From: SIAJ01 sp036266155
Lineage (GTDB): Bacteria; Planctomycetota; Planctomycetia; Gemmatales; Gemmataceae
Reading direction: 5' to 3'
Assembly (NCBI GenBank): GCA_036266155.1
Contig: DATANR010000137.1
Coordinates: forward strand, 1-55,588
DNA length: 55,588 nt
A program made the translations under genes and the position numbers. The first letter of the stretch is position 1, and each line of letters starts with the position of its first letter. Shown piece after piece: positions 41,569 through 50,400 of this stretch. Below the pieces are notes generated by a model. The model saw nothing but the letters and a program-made list of their open reading frames with translations, ran no database searches and was not told the DNA's origin.

Positions 41569-42639
41569 GTGACACAACCAAAGACTCGCACCGGATTCAC
41601 GCTCATTGAACTGCTCGTCGTCATCGCAATCATCGGGACGCTAATCGGGCTCTTGCTGCCGGCCGTGCAGAAGGTGCGCACCGCCGCCAATCGCACGCGC
41701 TGTGCGAACAACCTCAAGCAGATCGGCCTCGCGCTGCACGCGCATGAAAGCGCTCTGGGCCTCTATCCGCCGTCGTGCGTCATCACGAACACGTATGCCG
41801 ATGGTGTTGCGTACGGCATCCCATACGGCGACGACATTCGCGTCGGCCCGACCGGCTTCGGGTGGGGCGTGTTCATCCTGTCCTACCTGGAGCAGGACAA
41901 CCTGTATCGGCAATTCAATTTAAACGACGCTTGCTGGTCGCCCGGCAACGCGGCGGCCGCTCGGACCAAGGTGGCCGCGTTCCTCTGTCCGTCGGCGACC
42001 GGCGGCAGCGACGGCTTCAACATCCAGCGTGAAGGCAGCGACCATCGTCACGGCGTCGACATGGTTCGCGGCGATGGCTCCAAGATCTTCTTCGCCCACA
42101 GCCATTACGTCACCAATGCGGGTATTCACCAGCCGTGGGGACGCCTGACCGCCTACTGCTACGACTTCGACATCCCAGAACCAATTCCCGCGAACGGCAA
42201 CAAGCCGGCGACCATCGACGGGCCCTTCTATCCGAATTCCAGAACCACGGTCGCGAGCGTCACCGACGGATTGTCGAACACCGTCTTTGTCGGCGAGCGC
42301 AGCAGCCTGCTCTGCAACAACACGTGGGTCGGCGTCGTGCCTGGCGCCGTCGTCGTCCCGCGGTTGGATCTGCGGCCCTGGCCCTCGGAAAACAACGCGG
42401 CCACGGATCTAGTCGGCTGCCACAGTGGGCCGGACACGCACGATCATCCGCAGGTTATCATTCACGCGCCGAACAACCCGTTCGGCCACACCGACGAGAT
42501 GTGGGGCGAACATGCCTCGCCGGGTTGCAACGTGCTCTTCGGCGACGGCTCGGTGCGCTTTGTCAGCGCGTTCATCAATCCCGACACTTGGGTGGCCCTG
42601 TCGACGCGTAACGGCGGGGAGGTGATCGATGGGCAATAA
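41569..42639 (+). CDS. DUF1559 prepilin-like protein
   Basis: A 356-residue protein; I chose GTG 41569 because AAGGAAGG precedes it and the product starts just before the type IV-pilin-like signal. The N-terminus TRTGFTLIELLVVIAIIG is a class III prepilin signal cleaved after Gly, followed by a transmembrane helix. The DUF1559 (SBP_bac_10) body includes RCANNLKQIGLALHAHE, FILSYLEQDNLYRQFN and the C-terminal H-x9-FGDGSVRF motif. Such proteins occur in very large numbers in planctomycetes and are thought to sit at the surface. It overlaps the lipoprotein gene by 11 bp. Confidence 0.93.
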   Translation: MTQPKTRTGFTLIELLVVIAIIGTLIGLLLPAVQKVRTAANRTRCANNLKQIGLALHAHESALGLYPPSCVITNTYADGVAYGIPYGDDIRVGPTGFGWGVFILSYLEQDNLYRQFNLNDACWSPGNAAAARTKVAAFLCPSATGGSDGFNIQREGSDHRHGVDMVRGDGSKIFFAHSHYVTNAGIHQPWGRLTAYCYDFDIPEPIPANGNKPATIDGPFYPNSRTTVASVTDGLSNTVFVGERSSLLCNNTWVGVVPGAVVVPRLDLRPWPSENNAATDLVGCHSGPDTHDHPQVIIHAPNNPFGHTDEMWGEHASPGCNVLFGDGSVRFVSAFINPDTWVALSTRNGGEVIDGQ

Positions 42640-43003
42640 CCGTTTGATTCGCCGGCGCTTTGCCCTTGCGGCAGTCGGCTTGATCGCCACGGCTTTCACC
42701 GGTTGCGGCAAGCCGCCGCAAATCGGTACGGATGAGCATGCGCACAAAACGGTGGACGCGCTCTTCACCGCCATCACCGCCCGCAATACCGAGCGACTCA
42801 ATCGGGTCGAAACGCAATTGATCGCGCTGCAGACGTCCGGCCAGCTTCCCAAAGAAGTCATGAAGGAACTTGCGAAGTTCATCGCCCGGGCCCGCTCTGG
42901 AAAATGGGAACCCGCTGCTGAACAGCTCTACGACTTCATTCGCGGTCAAACGACCGCGCCGGAGCCGTCTACGCCCGCGAAACACTCGCCAAAGGGACGC
43001 TGA
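42629..43003 (+). CDS. Small lipoprotein coupled to the DUF1559 protein
   Basis: A 124-residue protein whose ATG lies inside the end of the DUF1559 gene. It has a basic start (MGNNRLIRRR), a hydrophobic stretch and the lipobox-like AFTGC, so Cys29 is probably lipidated. The rest is helical (DEHAHKTVDALFTAITARN and VMKELAKFIARARSGKWE). In planctomycetes small lipoproteins often follow DUF1559 genes, which suggests they act together at the membrane. No further function can be assigned. Confidence 0.75.
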   Translation: MGNNRLIRRRFALAAVGLIATAFTGCGKPPQIGTDEHAHKTVDALFTAITARNTERLNRVETQLIALQTSGQLPKEVMKELAKFIARARSGKWEPAAEQLYDFIRGQTTAPEPSTPAKHSPKGR

Positions 43004-43010
43004 TCGAGAG

Positions 43011-43499
43011 TCAATCGTCCGCGTCGGCGAGGCGCATCTTGCGCTGATGGCGTTCGGCCGCTTCCTCGACCGAGTGGGATTTGGTCAATTGCATATCCGC
43101 CTTGGCAAGATCGACGAGCTTGCAATAGTGTCCGTGCAGAGTTACCAATTCTTCCTCGGAGAGCGACTCTACGTTGATGAGCCGATTGCTTGCCCCACGG
43201 ATGGCGGCCACCAACTCGTTCAGTTTCAGATGGATGGCTTTCGAGTCCTTGTTCTGGGCCCGCTGGATGAGGAACACCATCAGAAACGTGATAATCGTTG
43301 TGGCCGTGTTGATGACGAGTTGCCACGTGTCAAAGTTGTTCCACAGAGGATAACTCGCGGCCCACAGCAAGATCAACAAGCTCGCCAGCAAGAATGCGGG
43401 CGTCGAACCGGACCAGTCGGTTGCTTTGCGAGCGAAGCGGGCGGCGAAGGACTCGCGGCGGCCATGGGCGACCGTCGCCTTGGTATGTGTTGCGGGCAT
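43011..43499 (-). CDS. Low-affinity iron permease family protein
   Basis: A 162-residue protein with two close membrane segments (TPAFLLASLLILLWAASYPL and LVINTATTIITFLMVFLIQ) linked by WNNFDTWQ, followed by the charged motif QRAQNKDSKAIHLKLNELV. This is the hallmark of the Iron_permease/FET4-like family. Bacterial members are short and their transport role is not proven. The C-terminal tail is helical and charged. It converges on the lipoprotein gene and diverges from the DUF4058 gene. Confidence 0.85.
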   Translation of the reverse strand: MPATHTKATVAHGRRESFAARFARKATDWSGSTPAFLLASLLILLWAASYPLWNNFDTWQLVINTATTIITFLMVFLIQRAQNKDSKAIHLKLNELVAAIRGASNRLINVESLSEEELVTLHGHYCKLVDLAKADMQLTKSHSVEEAAERHQRKMRLADADD

Positions 43500-43614
43500 C
43501 AGGGGTCACTCGAAGTTGGTAGGGTGTCTTGGAGCAATTGCAGACTGCATGCAATCGCCGTGCCCGTTGCGAAAGTCGTGGAGTCCCGTGTAGGATGACA
43601 GAGGAGGTGATGCG

Positions 43615-44361
43615 ATGCCGATTCACGACTGGACACGGATGCAAGCGGGGGACTTTCACCATTTCCATCAGCGATGGATTGGAGCAATTGCCGATGCACT
43701 GAACTCAGGTCAATTGCCGCCAGGCTACTTGGCGATGGCCGAACAGGTTGCTGGTGGACCGATTCCGGACGTAGTCACCTTGCAATCACGACGGCCAACC
43801 AGTGGCAAAGTTGGCGGCGTGGCGATCAACGAGAAGCCGCCGACGGCGCAGATGATTCGCAAGTCCGAACGGTGGATCTACACGCAGAAAGCGAACCGGG
43901 TCGCGATCCGCCACGGTCGGGGCGAGGTCGTCGCCATCATCGAGATAGTCTCTCCCGGGAACAAGGGCAGCCAGCGCGCACTGCAACTGTTTTTGCAAAA
44001 GGCGGCCGAAATCCTCAGTCAAGGCGTCCATTTTCTCTTCGTCGACCTGTTCCCCCCGACGCCACGCGATCCCCAGGGCCTTCACAACGCCCTCTGGGCA
44101 TACATATGCGACGACAGTCCTGAATCAAATCCGCAGAAACCACTCACGGTCGCGTCCTATTTGGCCGAGGACGTTCCAACGGCCTACGTCGAGCCAGTCG
44201 CCGTCGGCGATGTCCTGCCGTCGCTGCCCATCTTTCTCAACGAGGACGAATATATCCCGGCGCCGCTCGAAGAAACCTACATGCAATCCTGGACCGTCTA
44301 TCCAGCAATGCTCAAAGAGATCATGGAATCCGGATCGACCCATCCGCCCACCGGCGACTGA
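43615..44361 (+). CDS. DUF4058 family protein
   Basis: A 248-residue soluble protein starting MPIHDWTRMQAGDFHHFHQ, the typical DUF4058 opening. AIIEIVSPGNKG and VHFLFVDLFPPTPRDP follow; the E-I-x-SP-x-NK pattern recalls PD-(D/E)XK-nuclease-like folds, though no activity is established for the family. An almost perfect Shine-Dalgarno (GGAGGTGAT) lies close to the ATG. Planctomycetes and cyanobacteria hold many DUF4058 genes. It stands 65 bp before uvrB on the same strand. Confidence 0.85.
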   Translation: MPIHDWTRMQAGDFHHFHQRWIGAIADALNSGQLPPGYLAMAEQVAGGPIPDVVTLQSRRPTSGKVGGVAINEKPPTAQMIRKSERWIYTQKANRVAIRHGRGEVVAIIEIVSPGNKGSQRALQLFLQKAAEILSQGVHFLFVDLFPPTPRDPQGLHNALWAYICDDSPESNPQKPLTVASYLAEDVPTAYVEPVAVGDVLPSLPIFLNEDEYIPAPLEETYMQSWTVYPAMLKEIMESGSTHPPTGD

Positions 44362-44426
44362 CATACCGATGTTCTCTTCGGTGGCGTACGCTACTCATCA
44401 CCTCCACACGTCACGCGGGTCTGTTC

Positions 44427-46445
44427 ATGGCTGCCAAGTTCGATCTCGTCAGCGACTACAAGCCCGCCGGCGATCAGCCGAAGGCGATCGCCGAATTGGT
44501 CGAGGGCTTTAATTCCGGCAAACGGTTTCAGACCTTATTGGGAGCGACCGGCACCGGCAAGACGATGACGGCCGCCCACGTGATCGCCAAGCTGAACAAG
44601 CCGACGCTCGTGCTCGCCCACAACAAGACGCTGGCGGCTCAGCTTTACAAGGAGTTCCGCGGCTTCTTCCCGAACAACGCCGTCTCGTTTTTCATCAGCT
44701 ACTACGACTACTATCAGCCGGAGGCATACATCCCGCAACGGGACATCTACATCGAGAAGGACTCGTCGATCAACGAGAACATCGATCGCCTCCGCCTCTC
44801 GGCCACCAGCAAGCTCGTCTCGCGCGAGGACGTGATCGTCGTCGCGTCCGTGTCGTGCATCTACGGCCTCGGCTCGCCAAGCGATTACAAGCGGATGATG
44901 GTGCATCTCAAGAAGGGGGACACCATCGACCGTGATCAACTCTTGTTGAAGCTCGTTGACGTGCAATACCAGCGGAACGACGTTGCCTTTGAGCGTGGCA
45001 AGTTTCGCGTGCGCGGCGACACGATCGAAGTGTGGCCGTCGGCCGAAGAGACGGCCATGCGCGTCGAGTTGTTCGGCGACGAAGTCGATGCACTCTCGAA
45101 CATCAACCCGACGAGCGGCGAAGTCATCTCGCAGATGGACGAGATGTACATTTACCCGGCCAAACACTTCGTGACGCCGGACGAACGCGTGCGCACGGCG
45201 ATCATCGGCATCGAGCAGGAACTCAACGATCGGCTCGAATGGTTCAAGAAGGAAGGCAAGCTCCTCGAAGCCGAACGCCTCAAGGCCCGCTGCCGCTATG
45301 ACCTCGACATGATGCGCGAGGTCGGCTACTGCTCCGGCATCGAGAACTATGCCCGTTGGTTCAGCGGCCGTGGCGCCGGCGAGCCGCCGTACACGCTGAT
45401 CGACTTCTTTCCGTCCGATTTCCTCTGCATTGTCGATGAATCGCATGTCAGCCTGCCGCAAGTCCGCGGCATGTTCGCCGGCGACCGGGCCCGCAAGACG
45501 ACGCTCGTCGAACACGGGTTTCGTTTGCCGAGCGCGCTGGACAATCGGCCGCTTCAGTTCGAGGAGTGGGAAGCACGCCTCAAGAATGTGCTGTACATGT
45601 CGGCCACGCCGGGACCGCTCGAGTTGGAGCGCACCGGCGGCGAAATCGTTGAGCAGGTCATCCGGCCGACCGGTCTGGTTGATCCGGTGATCCACGTCAA
45701 GCCGGCACGCGGCCAGGTGCCCGACCTCATCAAGGAGATCAAGCTCCGGGCCGAGCGCAAGGAGCGGACGCTGGTCACGACGCTCACCAAGCGCATGAGC
45801 GAAGACTTGTCGAATTACTTCCGCGAGGCCGGCATGCGCTGCAAGTGGCTGCATTCCGAGCTGGATGCCATCGAGCGCATTCAAACGCTACGTGAACTCC
45901 GTGAGGGGGCCTTTGACGTGCTCGTCGGCGTCAACCTATTACGTGAAGGGCTCGACCTGCCTGAGGTGTCGCTCGTCGCCATCCTCGACGCGGACAAGGA
46001 GGGGTTCTTGCGTTCGACGACATCGCTGATTCAGACGATCGGTCGGGCGGCCCGCAACGTGAACGCCGAGGTGATCCTGTACGCGGACACGGTGACCGAC
46101 TCGATGCAGCGCGCGATCGACGAGACGGCCCGCCGCCGCGAGTTGCAGATGGCCTTCAACCACGAGCACGGTATCACGCCGACGACCGTCGTGTCGGCCA
46201 TCAAAAACTCAATCGAAGACGAAGTGGCTGCCCACCAGCTTGCCCAGGAAGTCGCGGGGCAGACGGCTGCTGACTACGTGACCGCCGAGTACCTGGAGGA
46301 ACTGCAAGCCGAGATGCTCGCGGCCGCCCAGGCGCTCGACTTCGAACGCGCGGCCGAGTTGCGCGACCAGTTGCAAAAGCTCAAAGGCGAAGCCGTGGCG
46401 AGCCCGCAGAAAAAGCCCAAGCGTGGCGGACGGCGACGGAGGTGA
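44427..46445 (+). CDS. uvrB: Excinuclease ABC subunit B
   Basis: A 672-residue DNA repair helicase-like protein that verifies damage with UvrA and recruits UvrC. It has Walker A GATGTGKT, the NKTLAAQLY motif, the tyrosine-rich beta-hairpin region FISYYDYYQPEAYIPQRD that grips DNA, DESHVSLPQ (Walker B-like), motif V/VI residues in LLREGLDLPEVSLVAILDADKEG and QTIGRAARN, and a C-terminal UVR coiled coil (EELQAEMLAAAQALDFERAAELRD). Length and order are canonical. The ATG lacks a strong Shine-Dalgarno. The tail ends in a basic PKRGGRRRR stretch. Confidence 0.97.
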   Translation: MAAKFDLVSDYKPAGDQPKAIAELVEGFNSGKRFQTLLGATGTGKTMTAAHVIAKLNKPTLVLAHNKTLAAQLYKEFRGFFPNNAVSFFISYYDYYQPEAYIPQRDIYIEKDSSINENIDRLRLSATSKLVSREDVIVVASVSCIYGLGSPSDYKRMMVHLKKGDTIDRDQLLLKLVDVQYQRNDVAFERGKFRVRGDTIEVWPSAEETAMRVELFGDEVDALSNINPTSGEVISQMDEMYIYPAKHFVTPDERVRTAIIGIEQELNDRLEWFKKEGKLLEAERLKARCRYDLDMMREVGYCSGIENYARWFSGRGAGEPPYTLIDFFPSDFLCIVDESHVSLPQVRGMFAGDRARKTTLVEHGFRLPSALDNRPLQFEEWEARLKNVLYMSATPGPLELERTGGEIVEQVIRPTGLVDPVIHVKPARGQVPDLIKEIKLRAERKERTLVTTLTKRMSEDLSNYFREAGMRCKWLHSELDAIERIQTLRELREGAFDVLVGVNLLREGLDLPEVSLVAILDADKEGFLRSTTSLIQTIGRAARNVNAEVILYADTVTDSMQRAIDETARRRELQMAFNHEHGITPTTVVSAIKNSIEDEVAAHQLAQEVAGQTAADYVTAEYLEELQAEMLAAAQALDFERAAELRDQLQKLKGEAVASPQKKPKRGGRRRR

Positions 46446-46769
46446 GACGTCGCCCGCGACAAGTGTTTTGGACGCGATGCTTTCGGGACACGACCACGTG
46501 ATTGAAGATCAGCAGGGCGGGCCACTCGTCCGATACATGGTGGTCACGCAACGACAACAGCTTAATCTCTGTAGTGATGGGATCCGGCCGCAGAACGGGA
46601 AGGCAGCCGTGCTCGCCAAAGAATAATTCCTTGCAAGCGATTGCGCTGCCAGGATAATAGACCGCTGAAGCGTGGTCTAGCGATTGATTGGCTGGAATTG
46701 CACCAGTCTGTGTGGTGGCGGCAGTTCAACGCATTGTTCGATCGCCGCGACTTTCTCGAGGATGCCAAG
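46446..46769. other. Intergenic stretch after uvrB, nothing supportable
   Basis: This 324 bp gap contains a short plus-strand open frame (46423-46626) that overlaps the uvrB end and looks non-coding. A small imperfect palindrome (TAGACC...GGTCTA at about 46660-46681) is not followed by a T-tract. The promoter of the next gene is presumably in the right half, but no boxes are clear. Confidence 0.4.
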
Positions 46770-47333
46770 ATGAAGCATTTCGTTTTCGCCGTGACCATAT
46801 CGATTGTGCTGTCGGCAACCGGCAACGCGGACGAGGCGAAGCTCTCGGTCGATCAAGCTAAGAAGTTGCTTCCGCAGGCCGCCGGCATCAGCAACGCTGA
46901 CCTCAGGGCCCTTTCGGAAGTTCCTAATCCGGAGAACATCAAGAACCAGTCCTTGTCTCTCGTGCTCCTAGCGCTAAGACCGCCTGCGAACATCGAGAAG
47001 AACGCAGAAGCCGCCAAGGAGTTTCGTCTATTTGACGACAAGCCACGCCCTGTGTCGGATGTTGTGAAGGCCATCTGGATTTCGAAGGACGAGGGATACG
47101 CTTCGTTTATTCAGGCGAAGTACATCACGGAATGCACTTGTGAATCAACCGCCGAGAAAGCTGAAGGAATAGTCACTTTCAAGAGCGACCTGTTCGCGGG
47201 GCGCATCCCGTTCAGCGCCAAGGTGACCAAGGAAGGTTGGGTGATCACCGAATTCCGTTTGCCGCAATACAAGACCAAAGTTGTTCGCGGCGGAGATGGG
47301 GCTTGGCAGCAGGAAGCACTGACAGATAAGTGA
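46770..47333 (+). CDS. Secreted hypothetical protein (187 aa)
   Basis: Start ATG 46770 with GAGG nearby; the product opens with a signal peptide (MKHFVFAVTISIVLSATGNA). The mature part begins with helices (KLSVDQAKKLLPQAAGISNADL) and ends with beta strands (AEGIVTFKSDLFAGRIPFSAKV, WVITEFRLPQYKTKVV). Two Cys residues in TECTCEST may form a disulfide. No family is recognised. It is GC-poorer than many neighbours and stands alone between uvrB and the giant surface protein. Confidence 0.6.
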   Translation: MKHFVFAVTISIVLSATGNADEAKLSVDQAKKLLPQAAGISNADLRALSEVPNPENIKNQSLSLVLLALRPPANIEKNAEAAKEFRLFDDKPRPVSDVVKAIWISKDEGYASFIQAKYITECTCESTAEKAEGIVTFKSDLFAGRIPFSAKVTKEGWVITEFRLPQYKTKVVRGGDGAWQQEALTDK

Positions 47334-47477
47334 GGCGGTGATTGAGGGTCCGTCTCAGTCAAAGTCGGGTCATCAAGTCTTGCCATCGTCGACATGATCG
47401 AGGATGATGGTTGAATCCGGATCTCTCCCAAATCTCGCAGCCGGTCCATTGACAGGGCTCGCCATTCGGAAACGCGC

Positions 47478-50400
47478 ATGCCGCTCGCAAGGCTACGACT
47501 CGAACCGCTCGAACGCCGGGACAACCCGTCGTACAAGCTGCCGGCAATCGATTTCAGTCCCTACATTCTGGCCGGCGAAAACCCCAACAACGGTTCCGGG
47601 CAAATCTCGCAGGCCACATTGACCGCACGCCTGACGGCAATGGCTCCGTATGCGGATGCGATCCGTACGTTCGATTGCACCGGCGACTTGCAGCCGGCGG
47701 CGCAGATTATTCGGTCGCTCGGCAAGACGTGCATGATCGGCGCCTGGCTACAGGACGACAATCCCGCGAATCAAGCCGCGATCGATGCCGCCAACGATGC
47801 CGCGGTCGCGGAGTTGATTGCGCAAGCGCACGCGGGCAATGTCGATATGGCCATCATCGGCAGTGAGACTCTGCAGCGCGGCAAATTCTCAGAGGCCAAG
47901 CTGCTCGCTTACATCAATCAAGTGAAGACGGATTTCGCGAACAACAGTCTGGCGATTCCCGTCACGACGGCCGACACCTATCCGGCCTTGTTGCAACATC
48001 CCGCGATCCTGGCGGCCGTCGATCGCGTCTATGCGAATTTCTATCCATTTTGGGAGCACGAACCGGTCGAGTCGGCCGTCGCCAAGCTGAACCAGGAATA
48101 TCACACGTTGCAACAACTGGTTCCGTCGAAGCTCGTGTTCGTTTCGGAGACCGGCTGGCCATCCGGCGGCTCGGCGCAAGGCGCGGCCATCCCGTCGCCG
48201 ACGAACGCCGCCTACTACGCCCTTGATGCCGTCTCGTGGGCACGAGCAAACAACATTCCATTCGCCTATTTTGAAGCGATTGACGAGCCGTTCAAAGTAA
48301 TTCAAGAAGGTGACGTTGGCCCGCACTGGGGAATGTTTAATAGTGATCTCACGTTGAAGCCCGGCATGGATGCGATTTTCAATGGCGACATACTTCCGGA
48401 CAACTGGTCGGCCATCGATTTCGCATCGATGCCCGGCCAGATGACCACGAACATCGCCAATTTTGTCCTGAGCGGGTCGACGGCCCCCGGTAATGTGGTT
48501 GAGGTAAACGGCGTCGCGATCCCCGCGTCCGAGATCGATTCGGGCGGCGCATACGCGCACATGATCCCACTCGCGGTCGGCGTCAACAACTTGACCGTCA
48601 CCATTCGCAATTCCGGCGGCACGCTGCTGCAAACGATCAATAAGACGGTGACGCTCGACCTCAACTACTCGACCGCGCAACGCGGCTTGTTGTATGTCGA
48701 TGCCGTGAGCGCTGCGCTCAATGGGACAATCGTGATCGACCCAGCGGCGCGACAGATTCTCGGCATCATTGCCTTTGAGCACATTCGCGGCGTCTCAGCC
48801 GATGGTCGCGAAATCTATATGCACGATGGGAGCGTGCGCAGTCATAGCACGCATCAGTTCGTGCGCAGCCTGCCATTCACGCAACCGATCGATTCGAATA
48901 GCTTCATCGTCTCGCCGACCGGCGACAATCTGTACTCGCATACTGAAGTGGTCGCCGTGGGGACCAATGCGCTCTTGGCGCCACTGCCGATGGATATCAC
49001 AACAGGCACGTCGTATAACAGCGCTCCGATTCCGGGCGGGCCGACGATTTCGTCGGATGGCGCCACCATTTATGCCGGCAATCCAATTGTGAGCATTGAC
49101 GTCGTATCACATGTCATGACACCGACGGGAATCACGGCGCCTGGGTACTCGAGTGATATCGGCATCAGTCCGGACAATCAATGGATTGTGACATCTTCCT
49201 ATGCGGGCGGCGGCCGCGTCGACATATTTAATGCGGCCACCTATCAGCCGGCGGGGACAGTAACCTTCGGTGACTTCGCGGGCAAGATTCAGTTCCTCGG
49301 CGGCAACCGAGCCGTCGTTGGCAATGCCGGCAACCCGGCGAACGGCGGCGGGTCCGTCACGGTGTTCGATCTGTCCACGGCGTCAGCGATTCAAAGCAGT
49401 CCGATTATGCTGGCCGACAACGTGAGTGCCAGCGGCAATGGCAGCGACGTTTTCGTGGCGACTGGCGATGGTCTCGGCATTGTGGATCGCGGCGTGGCGG
49501 CCGATGGGACCTTGCGCCAAGCAACGACTTTCAACCTCGGAATCAACCGTTACGTGCAGGGCAGCGGCATTCCCGCCAACGACGAGATTCGCGGCCTTTA
49601 CTTTGCTGCCGCGCCCGTCGTGTCGATTGACCGCACAACCCCGCTCGGCCCGCTCACCAACCTAAACAGCGTTGTCTATACCGTCACGTTCGGCAAGAAC
49701 GTGACCGGCGTCGACGCGACCGACTTCAGTCTCGCACTCAATGGCGTGTCGGCCAACTCGCCGGTCGTCGTGTCCGGCGGCGGTTCCGTGTACACGGTCA
49801 CCGTCAACGGCATTTCCGGCGACGGCACACTCGGTCTGAATCTCGACGACAACGACACAATCATCGATCCGAGCCGTGTGCCCATTGGCGGTTTTGGGAC
49901 CGGCAACGGCGATTTCACGGGCCAAGTCTACACGATCGACACCGTGGGGCCGGCGGTCACGATCAATAAGGCAGCCGCGCAGCAGGACCCGACCAACTCG
50001 TCGCCCATCACGTTCGACGTCCATTTCAGCGAGCCAGTGAGCGGCTTCACGGCTAGCGATGTCGACTTGACCGCGAGCACGGTAGGCGGCCCGCTCGTGG
50101 CAAGCGTGAGCGGATCCGGGGCGGATTATTCGATCATCGTGACCGGCATGAGTGGCGTCGGCAATGTCATCGCGTCGATCCACGCTGCCACGGTTCTCGA
50201 CATGGCTGGCAATAGCAATGCCGCGTCGACGAGCACGGATAATTCGGTCGGCTTTGGGTTCGTCATTCCAGATGTCACCATCAATCGCGGGGCCACGCAA
50301 GCGGACCCGACAAGCATTTTGCCGATTAAGTTCGACGTTGTGTTCAGCGAGCCCGTGGACGACACCACGTTCACGGTCGGCGATATCGACCTGTCGAGCA

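Noticed and set aside
44535..45884. Minus-strand open frame of 449 codons inside uvrB
   Set aside because: Antisense shadow; no recognisable protein features.
46423..46626. Short plus-strand frame overlapping the uvrB end
   Set aside because: No ribosome site, no hydrophobic or domain pattern, and overlap with uvrB in another frame.
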